Position numbers and translations under genes: made by a program
Notes under the pieces: generated by a model
Told to the model about the DNA's origin: nothing
What the model saw: the letters and a program-made list of their open reading frames with translations, nothing else
Database searches by the model: none
Part shown: in pieces, positions 43,274 to 53,017 of the stretch
Layout: every line of letters begins with the position of its first letter
How positions within the stretch are numbered: the stretch's first letter is position 1
NCBI RefSeq assembly: GCF_000961885.1
Contig: NZ_JZKH01000004.1
Span: 62,001 to 126,000, forward strand
Length of the DNA: 64,000 nucleotides
DNA from: Streptomyces rubellomurinus
GTDB lineage: Bacteria; Actinomycetota; Actinomycetes; Streptomycetales; Streptomycetaceae
Reading direction: 5' to 3'

Positions 43274-44320
43274 GTGACGAGCCGAACCAGAACGACCGCC
43301 CTGACCGGCAGCGACCCGCACGGCCCCGGCTGGCGGCGGGTGCGCCGAGGGCGGGGCTTCGGCTACCGGGACGCCGACGGCAGCCCGGTGGGCGACCCCC
43401 GGGCGATCGCCCGGGTGAAGGCACTGGCGATCCCGCCGGCCTGGACGGACGTCTGGATCTGCCCCCATCCGCGCGGGCACCTCCAGGCCGTGGGGACGGA
43501 CGCGGCCGGGCGGCGGCAGTACCTCTACCACCCGGACTTCCGGGCGCAGCAGGAGCGCGCCAAGCACGACCACGTCCTCGCCGTCGCCCCCGCCCTGCCC
43601 GGACTGCGGCGCCGGGCGGAGGAGGACCTCGCCCGGCGCGGCCTGGGCCCCGAACGCGTCCTCGGCTGCGCCACCCGGCTGCTCGACCTGGGCTTCTTCC
43701 GCATCGGCGCACCGGGCTACGAGCGGGACAACGGCTCCTACGGCCTCACCACGCTGCGGCGCGACCAGGTGTCCGTACGGCGCGACCGGATCCACTTCGC
43801 CTACCGGGCCAAGTCGGGCCGCGAGCGCGACCTCGTGCTGACCGACCGCACCACCGCCACCGCCGTACGGGCCCTGCTGCGCCGACCGGATCCGGGGGCG
43901 CGGCTGCTGGCCTTCCGGCAGGGCCGGGTCTTCGCGGACGTCGACGCCGCGCGGCTCAACGGCTACCTGCGCGAACACAGCGGCACCGACCTGTCCGCCA
44001 AGGACTTCCGCACCTGGCACGCCACCGTGCTGGCCGCGGTGGGGTTGGCGGTCTCCTGGCCGGTGGCCGGGCGTTCCCCGGGCGCCCGGCGGCGCGCGGC
44101 GGCCCGGGTGGTCCGGGAGGTGGCCGACTACCTGGGCGACACGCCCGCGGTCTGCCGGGCCTCGTACCTGAATCCGCGGCTGTTCGAGCTGTACGACCAG
44201 GGCGTCACCCTCGCCCCCGCCCTGCGGAACCTCGCGCCCGGCGACGGGCTGGGGCTGCCCGGCACCGGCGAGGAGGTCGAGCGGGCGGTGGTCGAGCTGC
44301 TGACCGGCAAGGGCTGCTGA
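43274..44320 (+). CDS. DNA topoisomerase IB
   Basis: 348 residues, the poxvirus/bacterial short type. The N-terminal beta domain (GPGWRRVRRGRGFGYRDADG, AIPPAWTDVWICPHPRGHLQAVGTDAAGRRQYLYH) is followed by the catalytic domain: RVLGCATRLLDLGFFRIGAPGYERDNGSYGLTTL, KSGRERDLVL, KDFRTWHATV, and the nucleophile Tyr298 in RASYLNPRLFELY (S-Y-x-x-P). It relaxes supercoils through a 3'-phosphotyrosyl intermediate. GTG 43274 begins at the conserved start; no good ribosome binding site, so a leaderless message is possible. Confidence 0.9.
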   Translation: MTSRTRTTALTGSDPHGPGWRRVRRGRGFGYRDADGSPVGDPRAIARVKALAIPPAWTDVWICPHPRGHLQAVGTDAAGRRQYLYHPDFRAQQERAKHDHVLAVAPALPGLRRRAEEDLARRGLGPERVLGCATRLLDLGFFRIGAPGYERDNGSYGLTTLRRDQVSVRRDRIHFAYRAKSGRERDLVLTDRTTATAVRALLRRPDPGARLLAFRQGRVFADVDAARLNGYLREHSGTDLSAKDFRTWHATVLAAVGLAVSWPVAGRSPGARRRAAARVVREVADYLGDTPAVCRASYLNPRLFELYDQGVTLAPALRNLAPGDGLGLPGTGEEVERAVVELLTGKGC

Positions 44321-44348
44321 CCGGCAGGGGCTGTTGAGGGGCCCGGGC

Positions 44349-45404
44349 TCACGGTCGCCTGGCGGCGGCCGGTCGCGCCCAGGCGAGCAGGCGCTCGCGC
44401 GGCCAGGTGGTGACCAGGCGGTCGGGCCCGAGGCCGAACCGGGCCGCGCGGGCGTAGCCGGAGGTGAACCAGTGCAGTTGCTCCGGGGCGTGGGCGTCGG
44501 TGTCGACGGCGAACAGGCAGCCCGCCTCGACGGCCAGCCGCAGCAGTTCGTCGGGCGGATCCCGGCGTTCGGGGCGGCAGTTGATCTCGACCGCCGTCCC
44601 GGCCGCGGCACAGGCGGTGAACACCGCCGCGGCGTCGAAGCGGGACGGCGGCCGGCCGCGGCCGGTGACGATCCGCCCGGTGCAGTGGCCGAGCACGTTG
44701 GTGCGCGGGTCGCGGACGGCGGTCAGCATCCTGGCCGTCATCGGTTCCGGATCGGCCCGCAGCTTGGAGTGCACCGAGGCCACCACCACGTCGAGCCGGT
44801 CGAGGAGTTCGGGCTCCTGGTCGAGCGAGCCGTCCTCCAGGATGTCGCACTCGATCCCGGTCAGGAGCCGGAACGGCCCGTCCCCGGCGTTGTGGCCGGC
44901 GGTGTCGTGGGCCGCGGCGTTCCGGGCGGCGGCGTTGTGCGCCGCGACCGCGTCGAGCTGGCGGCGCAGCCGCTCGGGGTCGAGCCCGTGGGCGATGGTC
45001 AGGCGGGGCGAGTGGTCGGTCAGTACCGCCCAGTCGTGCCCGAGCGTGCGGGCGGCCTCGGCCATCTCCTCGATCGGGTGGCCGCCGTCCGACCAGTCGG
45101 AGTGCAGGTGGCAGTCGCCGCGCGCGGCCGCCGCCAGGTCCCATCCGGCCCGCGCGGCCGGTCCCGCCGTGCTCTCCAGCCGGGCGAGGTAGCGCGGGAC
45201 GGCGCCCGTGGAGGCCTGGGCGATCACCTCGGCGGTGACCGGCCCGACGCCCGGCAGGCGCCGGGCCTGCACAGCGTCCACCGGACCGGGCGGCAGCGCG
45301 CGGACGGCGTCGGCCGCGGTGTGGAACGCCCGCACCCGGTAGGGCGAGGCGTCGTTCCACTCCAGCAGGAAGGCGATCCGCCGCAGCGCCGTCGCCGGGT
45401 CCAT
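44349..45404 (-). CDS. PHP-domain phosphoesterase with N-terminal HhH (PolX-like, polymerase domain missing)
   Basis: 351 residues. The N-terminal 60 residues match the DNA polymerase X HhH region (ALRRIAFLLEWNDASPYRVRAF.., RRLPGVGPVTAEVIAQA). Residues about 95-340 form a PHP domain with metal ligands: DCHLHSDWSDGG (H-x-H, D), AVLTDHSPRL (DH), GIECDIL (E), ASVHSK (H), GHCTGR (H), and DTDAHAPEQLHWF (D-x-H). The polymerase beta-like fingers and palm that usually lie between are gone. It could be a 3'-end phosphatase or exonuclease in DNA repair. It sits convergent to topoisomerase IB. Confidence 0.87.
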   Translation of the reverse strand: MDPATALRRIAFLLEWNDASPYRVRAFHTAADAVRALPPGPVDAVQARRLPGVGPVTAEVIAQASTGAVPRYLARLESTAGPAARAGWDLAAAARGDCHLHSDWSDGGHPIEEMAEAARTLGHDWAVLTDHSPRLTIAHGLDPERLRRQLDAVAAHNAAARNAAAHDTAGHNAGDGPFRLLTGIECDILEDGSLDQEPELLDRLDVVVASVHSKLRADPEPMTARMLTAVRDPRTNVLGHCTGRIVTGRGRPPSRFDAAAVFTACAAAGTAVEINCRPERRDPPDELLRLAVEAGCLFAVDTDAHAPEQLHWFTSGYARAARFGLGPDRLVTTWPRERLLAWARPAAARRP

Positions 45405-45469
45405 GACGTCCCTCGTGGGCCGGCCGGATCAGCGCGCGGTGGTGTGCGGCGCGCCGCCGGGCGCCGTGC

Positions 45470-45793
45470 TCAACGGCCGAGCGCGTTGGCCAGTTCGCGC
45501 TTGTTCATCTTCGAACGGCCCTTGATGTTGCGGTGCTTGGCCTCGTTGTACAGCTGGTCGTAGGTCGGGCCCTGGCTGCCCTGGTGGGAGCGCTGCCCGC
45601 CGCGCCGGCTCGACGACATGTCGTGCGTCGACGAGCGGCTCGCGGTCTTGGACTCGCCGTGCCGGGCCCGTTCCTTGTTGACCGTCCGGGCGGCGATCTC
45701 CTCGGCCCGCTTCTCGCTCTCGCCGCGGTCGAGGGCGCTCTCCTTGATGTGCTCGTACTGCCGCTCGCGCTTGGGGCTGGATCGTCGGGGCAT
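45470..45793 (-). CDS. Small basic Rho-N-like/plasmid-stabilisation-type protein
   Basis: 107 residues. N-terminal charged helix (RRSSPKRERQYEHIKESALDRGE, RAEEIAARTVNKERARHGES) and a C-terminal helix-loop-helix (TYDQLYNEAKHRNIKGRSKMNKRELANALGR) of the SAP/Rho-N type that binds nucleic acid. Such proteins are common, stress-induced and poorly studied in streptomycetes. GAGGAG precedes ATG 45793. A sigma-B-like promoter GTTT-N14-GGGTAT lies at 45837-45860. Confidence 0.8.
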   Translation of the reverse strand: MPRRSSPKRERQYEHIKESALDRGESEKRAEEIAARTVNKERARHGESKTASRSSTHDMSSSRRGGQRSHQGSQGPTYDQLYNEAKHRNIKGRSKMNKRELANALGR

Positions 45794-45836
45794 GGCCGCC
45801 GCTCCTCTCGTGGTCCGGGTCGTTGCGCGGGGGCGT

Positions 45837-45860
45837 ATACCCGGACGAACCGCAGGAAAC
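45837..45860 (-). promoter_or_regulatory. Sigma-B-like promoter (GTTT-N14-GGGTAT)
   Basis: On the minus strand, GTTT (45857-45860), 14 bases, then GGGTAT (45837-45842), 44 bases before ATG 45793. This matches the stress sigma consensus of streptomycetes (GNNTN14-16GGGTAC/T). Confidence 0.7.
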
Positions 45861-45933
45861 CGCCCGAGCCGGCCCGACCCCGCCCGACCCCGTACGACCT
45901 CCCCGTCCGGCCCGGGCGGGGAGCCCTCCGACC

Positions 45934-45958
45934 GTGTGAACTCCCGGTACCGGGGTAG
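45934..45958 (+). promoter_or_regulatory. Sigma-B-like promoter (GTGT-N15-GGGTAG)
   Basis: GTGT (45934-45937), 15 bases, GGGTAG (45953-45958), 38 bases upstream of ATG 45997. One mismatch from GGGTAC. It faces away from the promoter at 45837-45860. Confidence 0.5.
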
Positions 45959-45996
45959 CCGTGGGAGCCCCGAACGAGCCGGCGGAGGAGCCTGCG

Positions 45997-46656
45997 ATGG
46001 ACAGACGCGTCGAACAGCTCGATCCGCCGCGCCCGGCACGCTCCGACGTGGCCGACTGGCCGCTGGACGGAGCGGACGGGAGCCTGCCGCCCGACCGGAC
46101 CCAGGCCATCCTGGAGGCGGCGAAGCGGATCGGCTCGCTGCTCAAGGCCAAGGACCACCCGTTCGCCCTGGCGGGCGGGGTCGCCGCCTACGCGCACGGC
46201 GCCGCCGTGCGGCTCCAGCACGACGCCGACTTCTGCATCCGCCGCGAGGACGCCGACGCCGTCACCCACACCCTGCGCGAGGCCGGGCTCCAGGTGTTCC
46301 TGCCGCCCGAGGACTGGCTGGTCAAGGCCCGCTGCCTGGGCCAGGACGTCGACCTGATCCTGGAGCTCGCCAAGCGGCCGGTCACCTCGGAGCTGCTGGA
46401 CCGCGCCGAGGTGCTGCCGGTGGACTCCGTCCACATGCCGGTGCTCTCCGCCACCGACCTGGTCAGCAGCCTGCTGGCCGCGTTCTCCGAGCACCACTGC
46501 GACTTCGGCGCGGTGCTCTCGGTGGTGCGGCCGCTGCGGGAGAAGGTCGACTGGCGGCGGGTCCGGGCGGAGCGCGGCGGGGCGCCGATGCCGGCGGCGT
46601 TCCTGTTCCTCCTGGAACGGCTCCAGGTGATCGAACCCGAGGAGGCGGACCGATGA
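45997..46656 (+). CDS. Nucleotidyltransferase-fold protein
   Basis: 219 residues. The middle shows the minimal nucleotidyltransferase pattern: FALAGGVAAYAHGAAVRLQHDADFCI (G-G.. then D-x-D-like HDADF), then a third acidic residue in LGQDVDLILELAKR. This is the AbiEii/DUF6036-like branch with the helix-strand order of antitoxin-paired or RNA-modifying enzymes. ATG 45997 follows GGAGGAG; GTG 45961 also opens the frame but lacks a good site. First gene of a three-gene set with ATGA overlaps to the BON-domain gene, behind a sigma-B-like promoter. Confidence 0.75.
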   Translation: MDRRVEQLDPPRPARSDVADWPLDGADGSLPPDRTQAILEAAKRIGSLLKAKDHPFALAGGVAAYAHGAAVRLQHDADFCIRREDADAVTHTLREAGLQVFLPPEDWLVKARCLGQDVDLILELAKRPVTSELLDRAEVLPVDSVHMPVLSATDLVSSLLAAFSEHHCDFGAVLSVVRPLREKVDWRRVRAERGGAPMPAAFLFLLERLQVIEPEEADR

Positions 46657-46907
46657 GCGGCGCCGACGACACCGAGTACCGGCTCGCCCACCTGCGCGAC
46701 CGCCTCGCCGACGACGAGGTCGGCGAACTCGGTCTGCGGATCGAACTGCACGGCGCCCGGGTCACGGTGCGCGGCACCGTGCCGAACGAGCGGCGCCGGG
46801 CGGCCGTCGAACGCATCGTCAACGAGGCCCTGGCCGGACTGACGGTGCACACCGACATCGCGCTCGTCGACGGCCGGCCGCCGACCGGGGTGGAGGACCT
46901 GCCGTGA
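46653..46907 (+). CDS. BON-domain protein
   Basis: 84 residues. The domain reads RLADDEVGELGLRIELHGARVTVRGTVPNERRRAAVERIVNEALAGLTVHTDI, the alpha-beta-alpha-beta-beta fold of BON domains, with the conserved G before VTVRGTV. In other bacteria BON proteins sit at the envelope; this one has no signal peptide. Its ATG overlaps the previous stop, and its stop overlaps the next GTG, so it is part of the operon. Confidence 0.8.
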   Translation: MSGADDTEYRLAHLRDRLADDEVGELGLRIELHGARVTVRGTVPNERRRAAVERIVNEALAGLTVHTDIALVDGRPPTGVEDLP

Positions 46908-47635
46908 TCCGGGTGGCCGCGGTCGGTGACATCCACCTCGGCCCGGACAGTCGGGGCCTGCTGCGGCCCGCCTTCGCCACGCTGGGAGAGCTGGCGGACC
47001 TGCTGCTGCTGGCCGGCGACCTCACCCGGCACGGCACCCCCGAGGAGGCGGTGGTGGTGGGGGAGGAGGCCGGCGGCCTGCCCGTGCCGGTGATCGCCGT
47101 CCTCGGCAACCACGACTACGACGCCGGCGGGCCGGACGAGGTCACCCGGATCCTGACCGCGCACGGCGTACGGGTGCTGGAACGCGCCTCGACCACCGTC
47201 CGGGTGGACGGCCGACTCGTCGGCGTGGCCGGCACCAAGGGCTTCGGCGGCGGTTTCGCCGGTCGCAGCGGCGGGGAGTTCGGCGAGCCCGAGATGAAGG
47301 CCTTCGTCCGGCACAGCCGGGAGTGCGCGGACGGCCTGCGCGCCGCGCTCGACCGACTGGCCGAGGAGGGCTGCGACCTGCGGATCGCCCTCACCCACTT
47401 CGCCCCGGTGCCGGACACCCTGGCCGGCGAACCGCCCGAGATCTTCCCGTTCCTGGGCAGCTACCTGCTCGCCGAGGCCATCGACGGGGCCGGCGCCGAC
47501 CTGGCCGTCCACGGCCACGCGCACCTGGGCACCGAGCGCGGCCTCACCGCCTGCGGGGTGCGCGTGCGCAACGTCGCCCAGCCCGTCCTCGGCCGCGCCT
47601 TCGCGGTCTACCAGCTGCACGCCCACGGCGACTGA
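46904..47635 (+). CDS. Calcineurin-type metallophosphoesterase
   Basis: 243 residues. Metal-ligand motifs in order: AVGDIHLG (D-x-H), LLAGDLTRHG (G-D-x-x-x), VLGNHDYDAGG (G-N-H-D), LTHFAPVPD (H) and VHGHAHLGTERG (G-H-x-H). It should hydrolyse phosphodiester or phosphomonoester bonds in a soluble substrate. GTG 46904 overlaps the BON stop (GTGA). Confidence 0.9.
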   Translation: MIRVAAVGDIHLGPDSRGLLRPAFATLGELADLLLLAGDLTRHGTPEEAVVVGEEAGGLPVPVIAVLGNHDYDAGGPDEVTRILTAHGVRVLERASTTVRVDGRLVGVAGTKGFGGGFAGRSGGEFGEPEMKAFVRHSRECADGLRAALDRLAEEGCDLRIALTHFAPVPDTLAGEPPEIFPFLGSYLLAEAIDGAGADLAVHGHAHLGTERGLTACGVRVRNVAQPVLGRAFAVYQLHAHGD

Positions 47636-47657
47636 TACCCAGCCGGCCCGCCGCCGG

Positions 47658-48296
47658 TCAGGCGTCCCGCAGCCGCGCCAGCGCGTCCTTCGACAGGCTG
47701 ACCCGGACCAGCGCGGCGGCCAGGCGGGCGTGGTCCTTCGGCGGCACGAGGCCGCCCAGGCCCCGGGGCGTGTGCGGCAGCCCGAGGTCCTCGGCCGCGC
47801 CGCACGCGCGGTCGTCGAAGAACGGCCGCAGCCACGGCCACACCGCCTGGGCCTCGCGGCAGAATATGCCCGCGCCGACCGGGCCGATCCTCGGCACGTC
47901 CTGCAGCAGCTCCCGCAGGGCGTCCGGATCGCGGTCGGCCTCGTCCCGCATCCGGCGCAGGTCGCCGTGCCAGCGGTCGAGCACCAGCCGCGCCCCTTCG
48001 CCGAGGGCGGTCGCGGTGCTCTCGTCGTACCGGACGTAGTGGGCCCGGCCCAGGGCGTCGACCCGGTCCTGCCAGCCGGAGTCGGCCATCGCCCGGGGCG
48101 TGCGGAACCCCGCGGCGGACAGCTCCCGGGCGGCCCGGGTGGCCGTCCCGGCGCTGATCCGAATGGAGCAGAGCACGGTCAGGACCAGCAGCCGGTACAG
48201 CGGCGAGGGCTTGTCCCGCAGCGTGATGCCGGCCTCCTCGGCGTAGGTGCGGCCGTGCTCGGAGAGCAGCCGGGAGGTGATGGTGTCGACCGTCAT
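47658..48296 (-). CDS. HhH-GPD (endonuclease III-like) protein
   Basis: 212 residues. The helix-hairpin-helix appears in LLQDVPRIGPVGAGIF, followed by the catalytic-region stretch WPWLRPFFDDRACGAAEDLG in which an Asp may stand at the glycosylase position. The Fe-S cysteine loop of EndoIII is absent (only one Cys in the C-terminal part). N-terminal helices LYRLLVLTVLCSIRISAGTATRAARELSAAGF resemble the family. A base-excision role is inferred. Confidence 0.75.
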   Translation of the reverse strand: MTVDTITSRLLSEHGRTYAEEAGITLRDKPSPLYRLLVLTVLCSIRISAGTATRAARELSAAGFRTPRAMADSGWQDRVDALGRAHYVRYDESTATALGEGARLVLDRWHGDLRRMRDEADRDPDALRELLQDVPRIGPVGAGIFCREAQAVWPWLRPFFDDRACGAAEDLGLPHTPRGLGGLVPPKDHARLAAALVRVSLSKDALARLRDA

Positions 48297-48531
48297 CGCG
48301 CGAGCACCTCCCTCCTCGGTGCGCCTCCTCGGCGCCCGTCAGGTCCGGGCGGGGCGGCGCCCGGTGGGGACCCGAGGCTGCCCCGGCCCGCACGGGCGAA
48401 ACGTCCCCGGGCGGCGGCCGGTCGTCCGGGGACCGGAGGTCGGGCCCGGCGCGGTGGTTACACCGCCCCTGGGCGGGCACACGCGCGACCGGTCGGGAAC
48501 GGCCCGGCCGCACGGTACGAGGAGGTCGCAG

Positions 48532-48990
48532 ATGAGCATGGTGAAGGAGTCCGTGGACGTCGGTGTGCCGCTGCACACCGCCTACAACCAGTGGACGCTG
48601 TTCGAGGAGTTCCCGCGCTTCATGGAGGGCGTCGACGCGGTGACGCAGCTGGACGACCGCCACAACCACTGGCGGACCAGCATCGGCGGCGTCAGCCGGG
48701 AGTTCGACACCGAGATCGTCGACCAGCAGCCCGACGAGCGGATCGCCTGGCGGACGATGGACGGCGAGGTGGAGCAGAAGGGCGTCGTGACCTTCCAGCG
48801 GCTCGACGACGTGCACACCCGGGTGCACATGGCCATCGACTTCCGGCCCGAGGGCATCGCCGAGAAGGCCGGCGACATGATGGGCATGATCGACCGGCGG
48901 GTGAAGGGGGACCTGAAGCGCTTCAAGGAGTTCATGGAGGAGCGCGGCCGGGAGGAGGGCGGCTGGCGCGGCCGGATCACCCCCGGCTGA
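48532..48990 (+). CDS. SRPBCC (START-like/cyclase-dehydrase) protein
   Basis: 152 residues. The Polyketide_cyc2-like fold is clear from MSMVKESVDVGVPLHTAYNQWTLFEEFPRFM, then RIAWRTMDGEVEQKGVVTFQRLDD and the long C-terminal helix MMGMIDRRVKGDLKRFKEFMEER. Stress-induced SRPBCC proteins of this kind are often found near catalase genes, with an unknown ligand. GAGGAGG precedes ATG 48532. The downstream hairpin separates it from the convergent catalase gene. Confidence 0.87.
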   Translation: MSMVKESVDVGVPLHTAYNQWTLFEEFPRFMEGVDAVTQLDDRHNHWRTSIGGVSREFDTEIVDQQPDERIAWRTMDGEVEQKGVVTFQRLDDVHTRVHMAIDFRPEGIAEKAGDMMGMIDRRVKGDLKRFKEFMEERGREEGGWRGRITPG

Positions 48991-49069
48991 CCCGCCGCCG
49001 CCGGACCGGCGTCCGGTCGGCGTACGGCCGGCGTATGGCTGGCGTACGGCCGGAGTACGGACACACCGA

Positions 49070-49109
49070 GGGCCCGGACGGCCTGCCGTGTACGGCACCG
49101 TCCGGGCCC
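49070..49109. terminator. Terminator between SRPBCC and catalase genes
   Basis: Outer 12-bp perfect stem (49070-49081 with 49098-49109) and inner 6-bp stem TGCCGT/ACGGCA with a 2-base tip, between convergent genes. Confidence 0.75.
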
Positions 49110-49133
49110 TGGTGTGCGGGCGCGTCAGCGGGA

Positions 49134-49174
49134 GTCGGCGAGAGTCAGCGCGAGTTGGCCCGCGTCGGCGAAAG

Positions 49175-49184
<10 letters not shown>
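49134..49184. repeat. Imperfect 21-bp direct duplication at the 3' end of the catalase gene
   Basis: GTCGGCGA(G/A)AGTCAGCGCGAG occurs at 49134-49154 and 49164-49184 (one mismatch, 30 bases apart). The right copy contains the catalase stop codon and the left copy supplies a second in-frame TGA. Confidence 0.75.
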
Positions 49185-51406
<2,222 letters not shown>

Positions 51407-51469
51407 CTCGCCTTCTCCGTCCTGGAGTTCGGGCCGTACGGCCGGACGTGGGGGCCGCCGGGAGGGGGG

Positions 51470-52129
51470 TCAGTGCCGCAGCAGGAGGTAGGCCGCCTCG
51501 GCCGGGTCGTCGGCGGCCGAACAGGCCGTGGGCGTGCACGGCGGGCACGGCCCGGCCGTCGGCCGGCCCGGCTCCGGGACCCGGATCGCGTGGGCGCCGA
51601 CCGCGAGCGCGGCGGCGATCACGGCGTCCTCGCAGCCGATCACCGTGACGCGCGCGGGCGGCAGACCGAGCGCCCGGCAGGCGGCGGTCACCAGCCCCGG
51701 GGCGGGCATCCGGCAGGCGCAGCCGTCGTGCGATCCGTGCGGACACACCGCCCACACGTCGACCGCGCCCAGCAGCGCCTCGGCCCGGGCCTGGACGGCC
51801 TCGACCTGTCCGCGGCCGAGGAGCCCGCGGGCCACGCCGGGCTGGTTGCTCAGCACGCCGATGGCGAACCCGGCCCCGCGCAGTACCGCCAGCGCGGCCC
51901 GGACCCCGGCCATCGGACGGACCATCGCGGGGTCGCCGTTGTAGGCGACGTTCTGCAGGAGCGTGCCGTCGCGACCGAACAGCACGGCACCCGCCGGGCG
52001 CTCGGCCGTCGCCGGGCCGACCGCCGGTCCGTCCGGGCGGAGGAACAGCCACGGCCCGGGCGGGCCCTGGTCCTCGATGTCCGGGCGGGGCTTCGGGACG
52101 GTCAGTACGAGTTCTCCGAGGTGGTCCAT
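51470..52129 (-). CDS. HAD-IIIA (GmhB-like) protein with altered active site
   Basis: 219 residues. The HAD Rossmann fold is evident: motif I AVLFGRDGTLLQNVAYNGDP, motif II VLSNQPGVARGLL (S-N-Q-x-G), the zinc-loop-like CPHGSHDGCACRMPAPGLV (C-x-H-x7-C-x-C-R-K/M-P of GmhB/HisB-N), and motif IV VTVIGCEDAVIAAALAVGA. In motif I the nucleophile Asp (normally D-x-D-G-T) is Gly52; the second Asp (D54) remains. In motif IV the usual 'G-D-x-x-x-D' is G-C-E-D. So the protein is probably not a phosphatase, perhaps a binding protein. ATG 52129, weak site. Upstream of and co-directional with the catalase. Confidence 0.8.
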   Translation of the reverse strand: MDHLGELVLTVPKPRPDIEDQGPPGPWLFLRPDGPAVGPATAERPAGAVLFGRDGTLLQNVAYNGDPAMVRPMAGVRAALAVLRGAGFAIGVLSNQPGVARGLLGRGQVEAVQARAEALLGAVDVWAVCPHGSHDGCACRMPAPGLVTAACRALGLPPARVTVIGCEDAVIAAALAVGAHAIRVPEPGRPTAGPCPPCTPTACSAADDPAEAAYLLLRH

Positions 52130-52306
52130 GCCCCTGCGGGTTGCCGCCGCCGAGGACGGCAAACGGCGCGCGGCGGGCGGATCCGGATCGGCCGGTCGGT
52201 CGCCGGGGGAGCGGTGCCCGGTCGTGTCGTGCCGTGCGGGCCGTCCCGTGCCGGTCGTCCCGTGGCCGGTCGTCCCGGGCCCGGCGGCGATCCCGGCGGC
52301 GGCCGG

Positions 52307-52331
52307 GTTTGGCCCGTGCCCGCCCGGGGAC
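52307..52331 (+). promoter_or_regulatory. Possible sigma-B-like promoter of the hemerythrin genes
   Basis: GTTT (52307-52310), 15 bases, then GGGGAC (52326-52331), one mismatch from GGGTAC, 58 bases before ATG 52390. Direct repeats CCGGTCGTCCCG (52251-52262 and 52266-52277) lie just upstream. Confidence 0.4.
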
Positions 52332-52358
52332 ACGCCCGACCGGCGGGGGAGCCGCGAG

Positions 52359-52385
52359 GAGGAGACCGAGGAGACCGAGGAGACC
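52359..52385. repeat. Tandem 9-mer GAGGAGACC x3 in front of the hemerythrin gene
   Basis: Three perfect copies directly upstream of ATG 52390, each holding a Shine-Dalgarno core GAGGAG; the last ends 4 bases before the ATG. Confidence 0.85.
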
Positions 52386-52389
52386 AGCG

Positions 52390-52935
52390 ATGTCGAACGA
52401 TGCCATTGTCCTGCTGCGGGAGGACCACAAGGAGGTCCGCCGCCTGTTCCGCGAGTACCGCGGTCTCGACAGCGCCGGCGGCGCCGGCGGCGCCGGCGAC
52501 GGCAACGGCGGTGACGGCGGCGACGACAGCGCACGGCGCAGGACGGTCCAACGGATCGTCGAGTCGCTGACCGTCCACACCTACCTGGAGGACGAACTGG
52601 TCTACCCCAGGATCCGCCAGGAACTGCCCGGCCTCGCCGAGGAGATGGACCAGGCCGAACAGGAGCACCACGTCGCCGACCTGCTCTGCGAGGAGCTGAG
52701 CCGGATGGATCCGGGCGACGACGGCTACGACGCCAAGACCGCCGTCCTGATCGACGCCGTCGAGCGGCACATCGAGCGGGAGGAGAACGACTGGTTCCCC
52801 AAGGTGCGGGCCGCGCTCGGCCGCACCGAGCTGCGGGAACTGGGCGAGCGGATGCAGGCCGTACGCGAGACCGCGCCGCGCCACCCGACCTCGGGCGGCG
52901 TGCTGCACCGCATCGCCGACGTGCTGGAGGGCTGA
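52390..52935 (+). CDS. Hemerythrin-domain protein
   Basis: 181 residues, four-helix bundle for a di-iron site. Iron ligands expected in H-x-x-x-E and H-x-x-x-H patterns: EDHKEVRRLFREY, SLTVHTYLEDELVYP (H-x-x-x-E), QAEQEHHVADLL, and DAVERHIEREENDWFPKV (H-x-x-x-E). A Gly/Asp-rich insert (GGAGGAGDGNGGDGG) separates helix 1 from 2. Such cytosolic bacterial hemerythrins sense or store O2, NO or iron in stress. Preceded by a triple Shine-Dalgarno repeat. Confidence 0.87.
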   Translation: MSNDAIVLLREDHKEVRRLFREYRGLDSAGGAGGAGDGNGGDGGDDSARRRTVQRIVESLTVHTYLEDELVYPRIRQELPGLAEEMDQAEQEHHVADLLCEELSRMDPGDDGYDAKTAVLIDAVERHIEREENDWFPKVRAALGRTELRELGERMQAVRETAPRHPTSGGVLHRIADVLEG

Positions 52936-52962
52936 CCCACCCCCGCCCGCGGCAGGAGGCAC

Positions 52963-53008
52963 GCCCAGGAAGCCCAGGAACGCCCAGGAACCCCAGGAAC
53001 CTCAGGAA
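52963..53008. repeat. Degenerate 9-mer tandem repeat (NCCCAGGAA x5)
   Basis: Five copies of a CCCAGGAA-type unit (52963-52971, 52972-52980, 52982-52990, 52991-52999, 53000-53008) between the two hemerythrin genes; each has an AGGA core, the last near the GTG start at 53018. Confidence 0.8.
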
Positions 53009-53017
53009 GGAAGTCCC

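Noticed and set aside
40129..44337. A 1402-residue plus-strand frame across five genes
   Set aside because: It runs antisense through the SNase, methyltransferase and CsbD genes and shows no domains.
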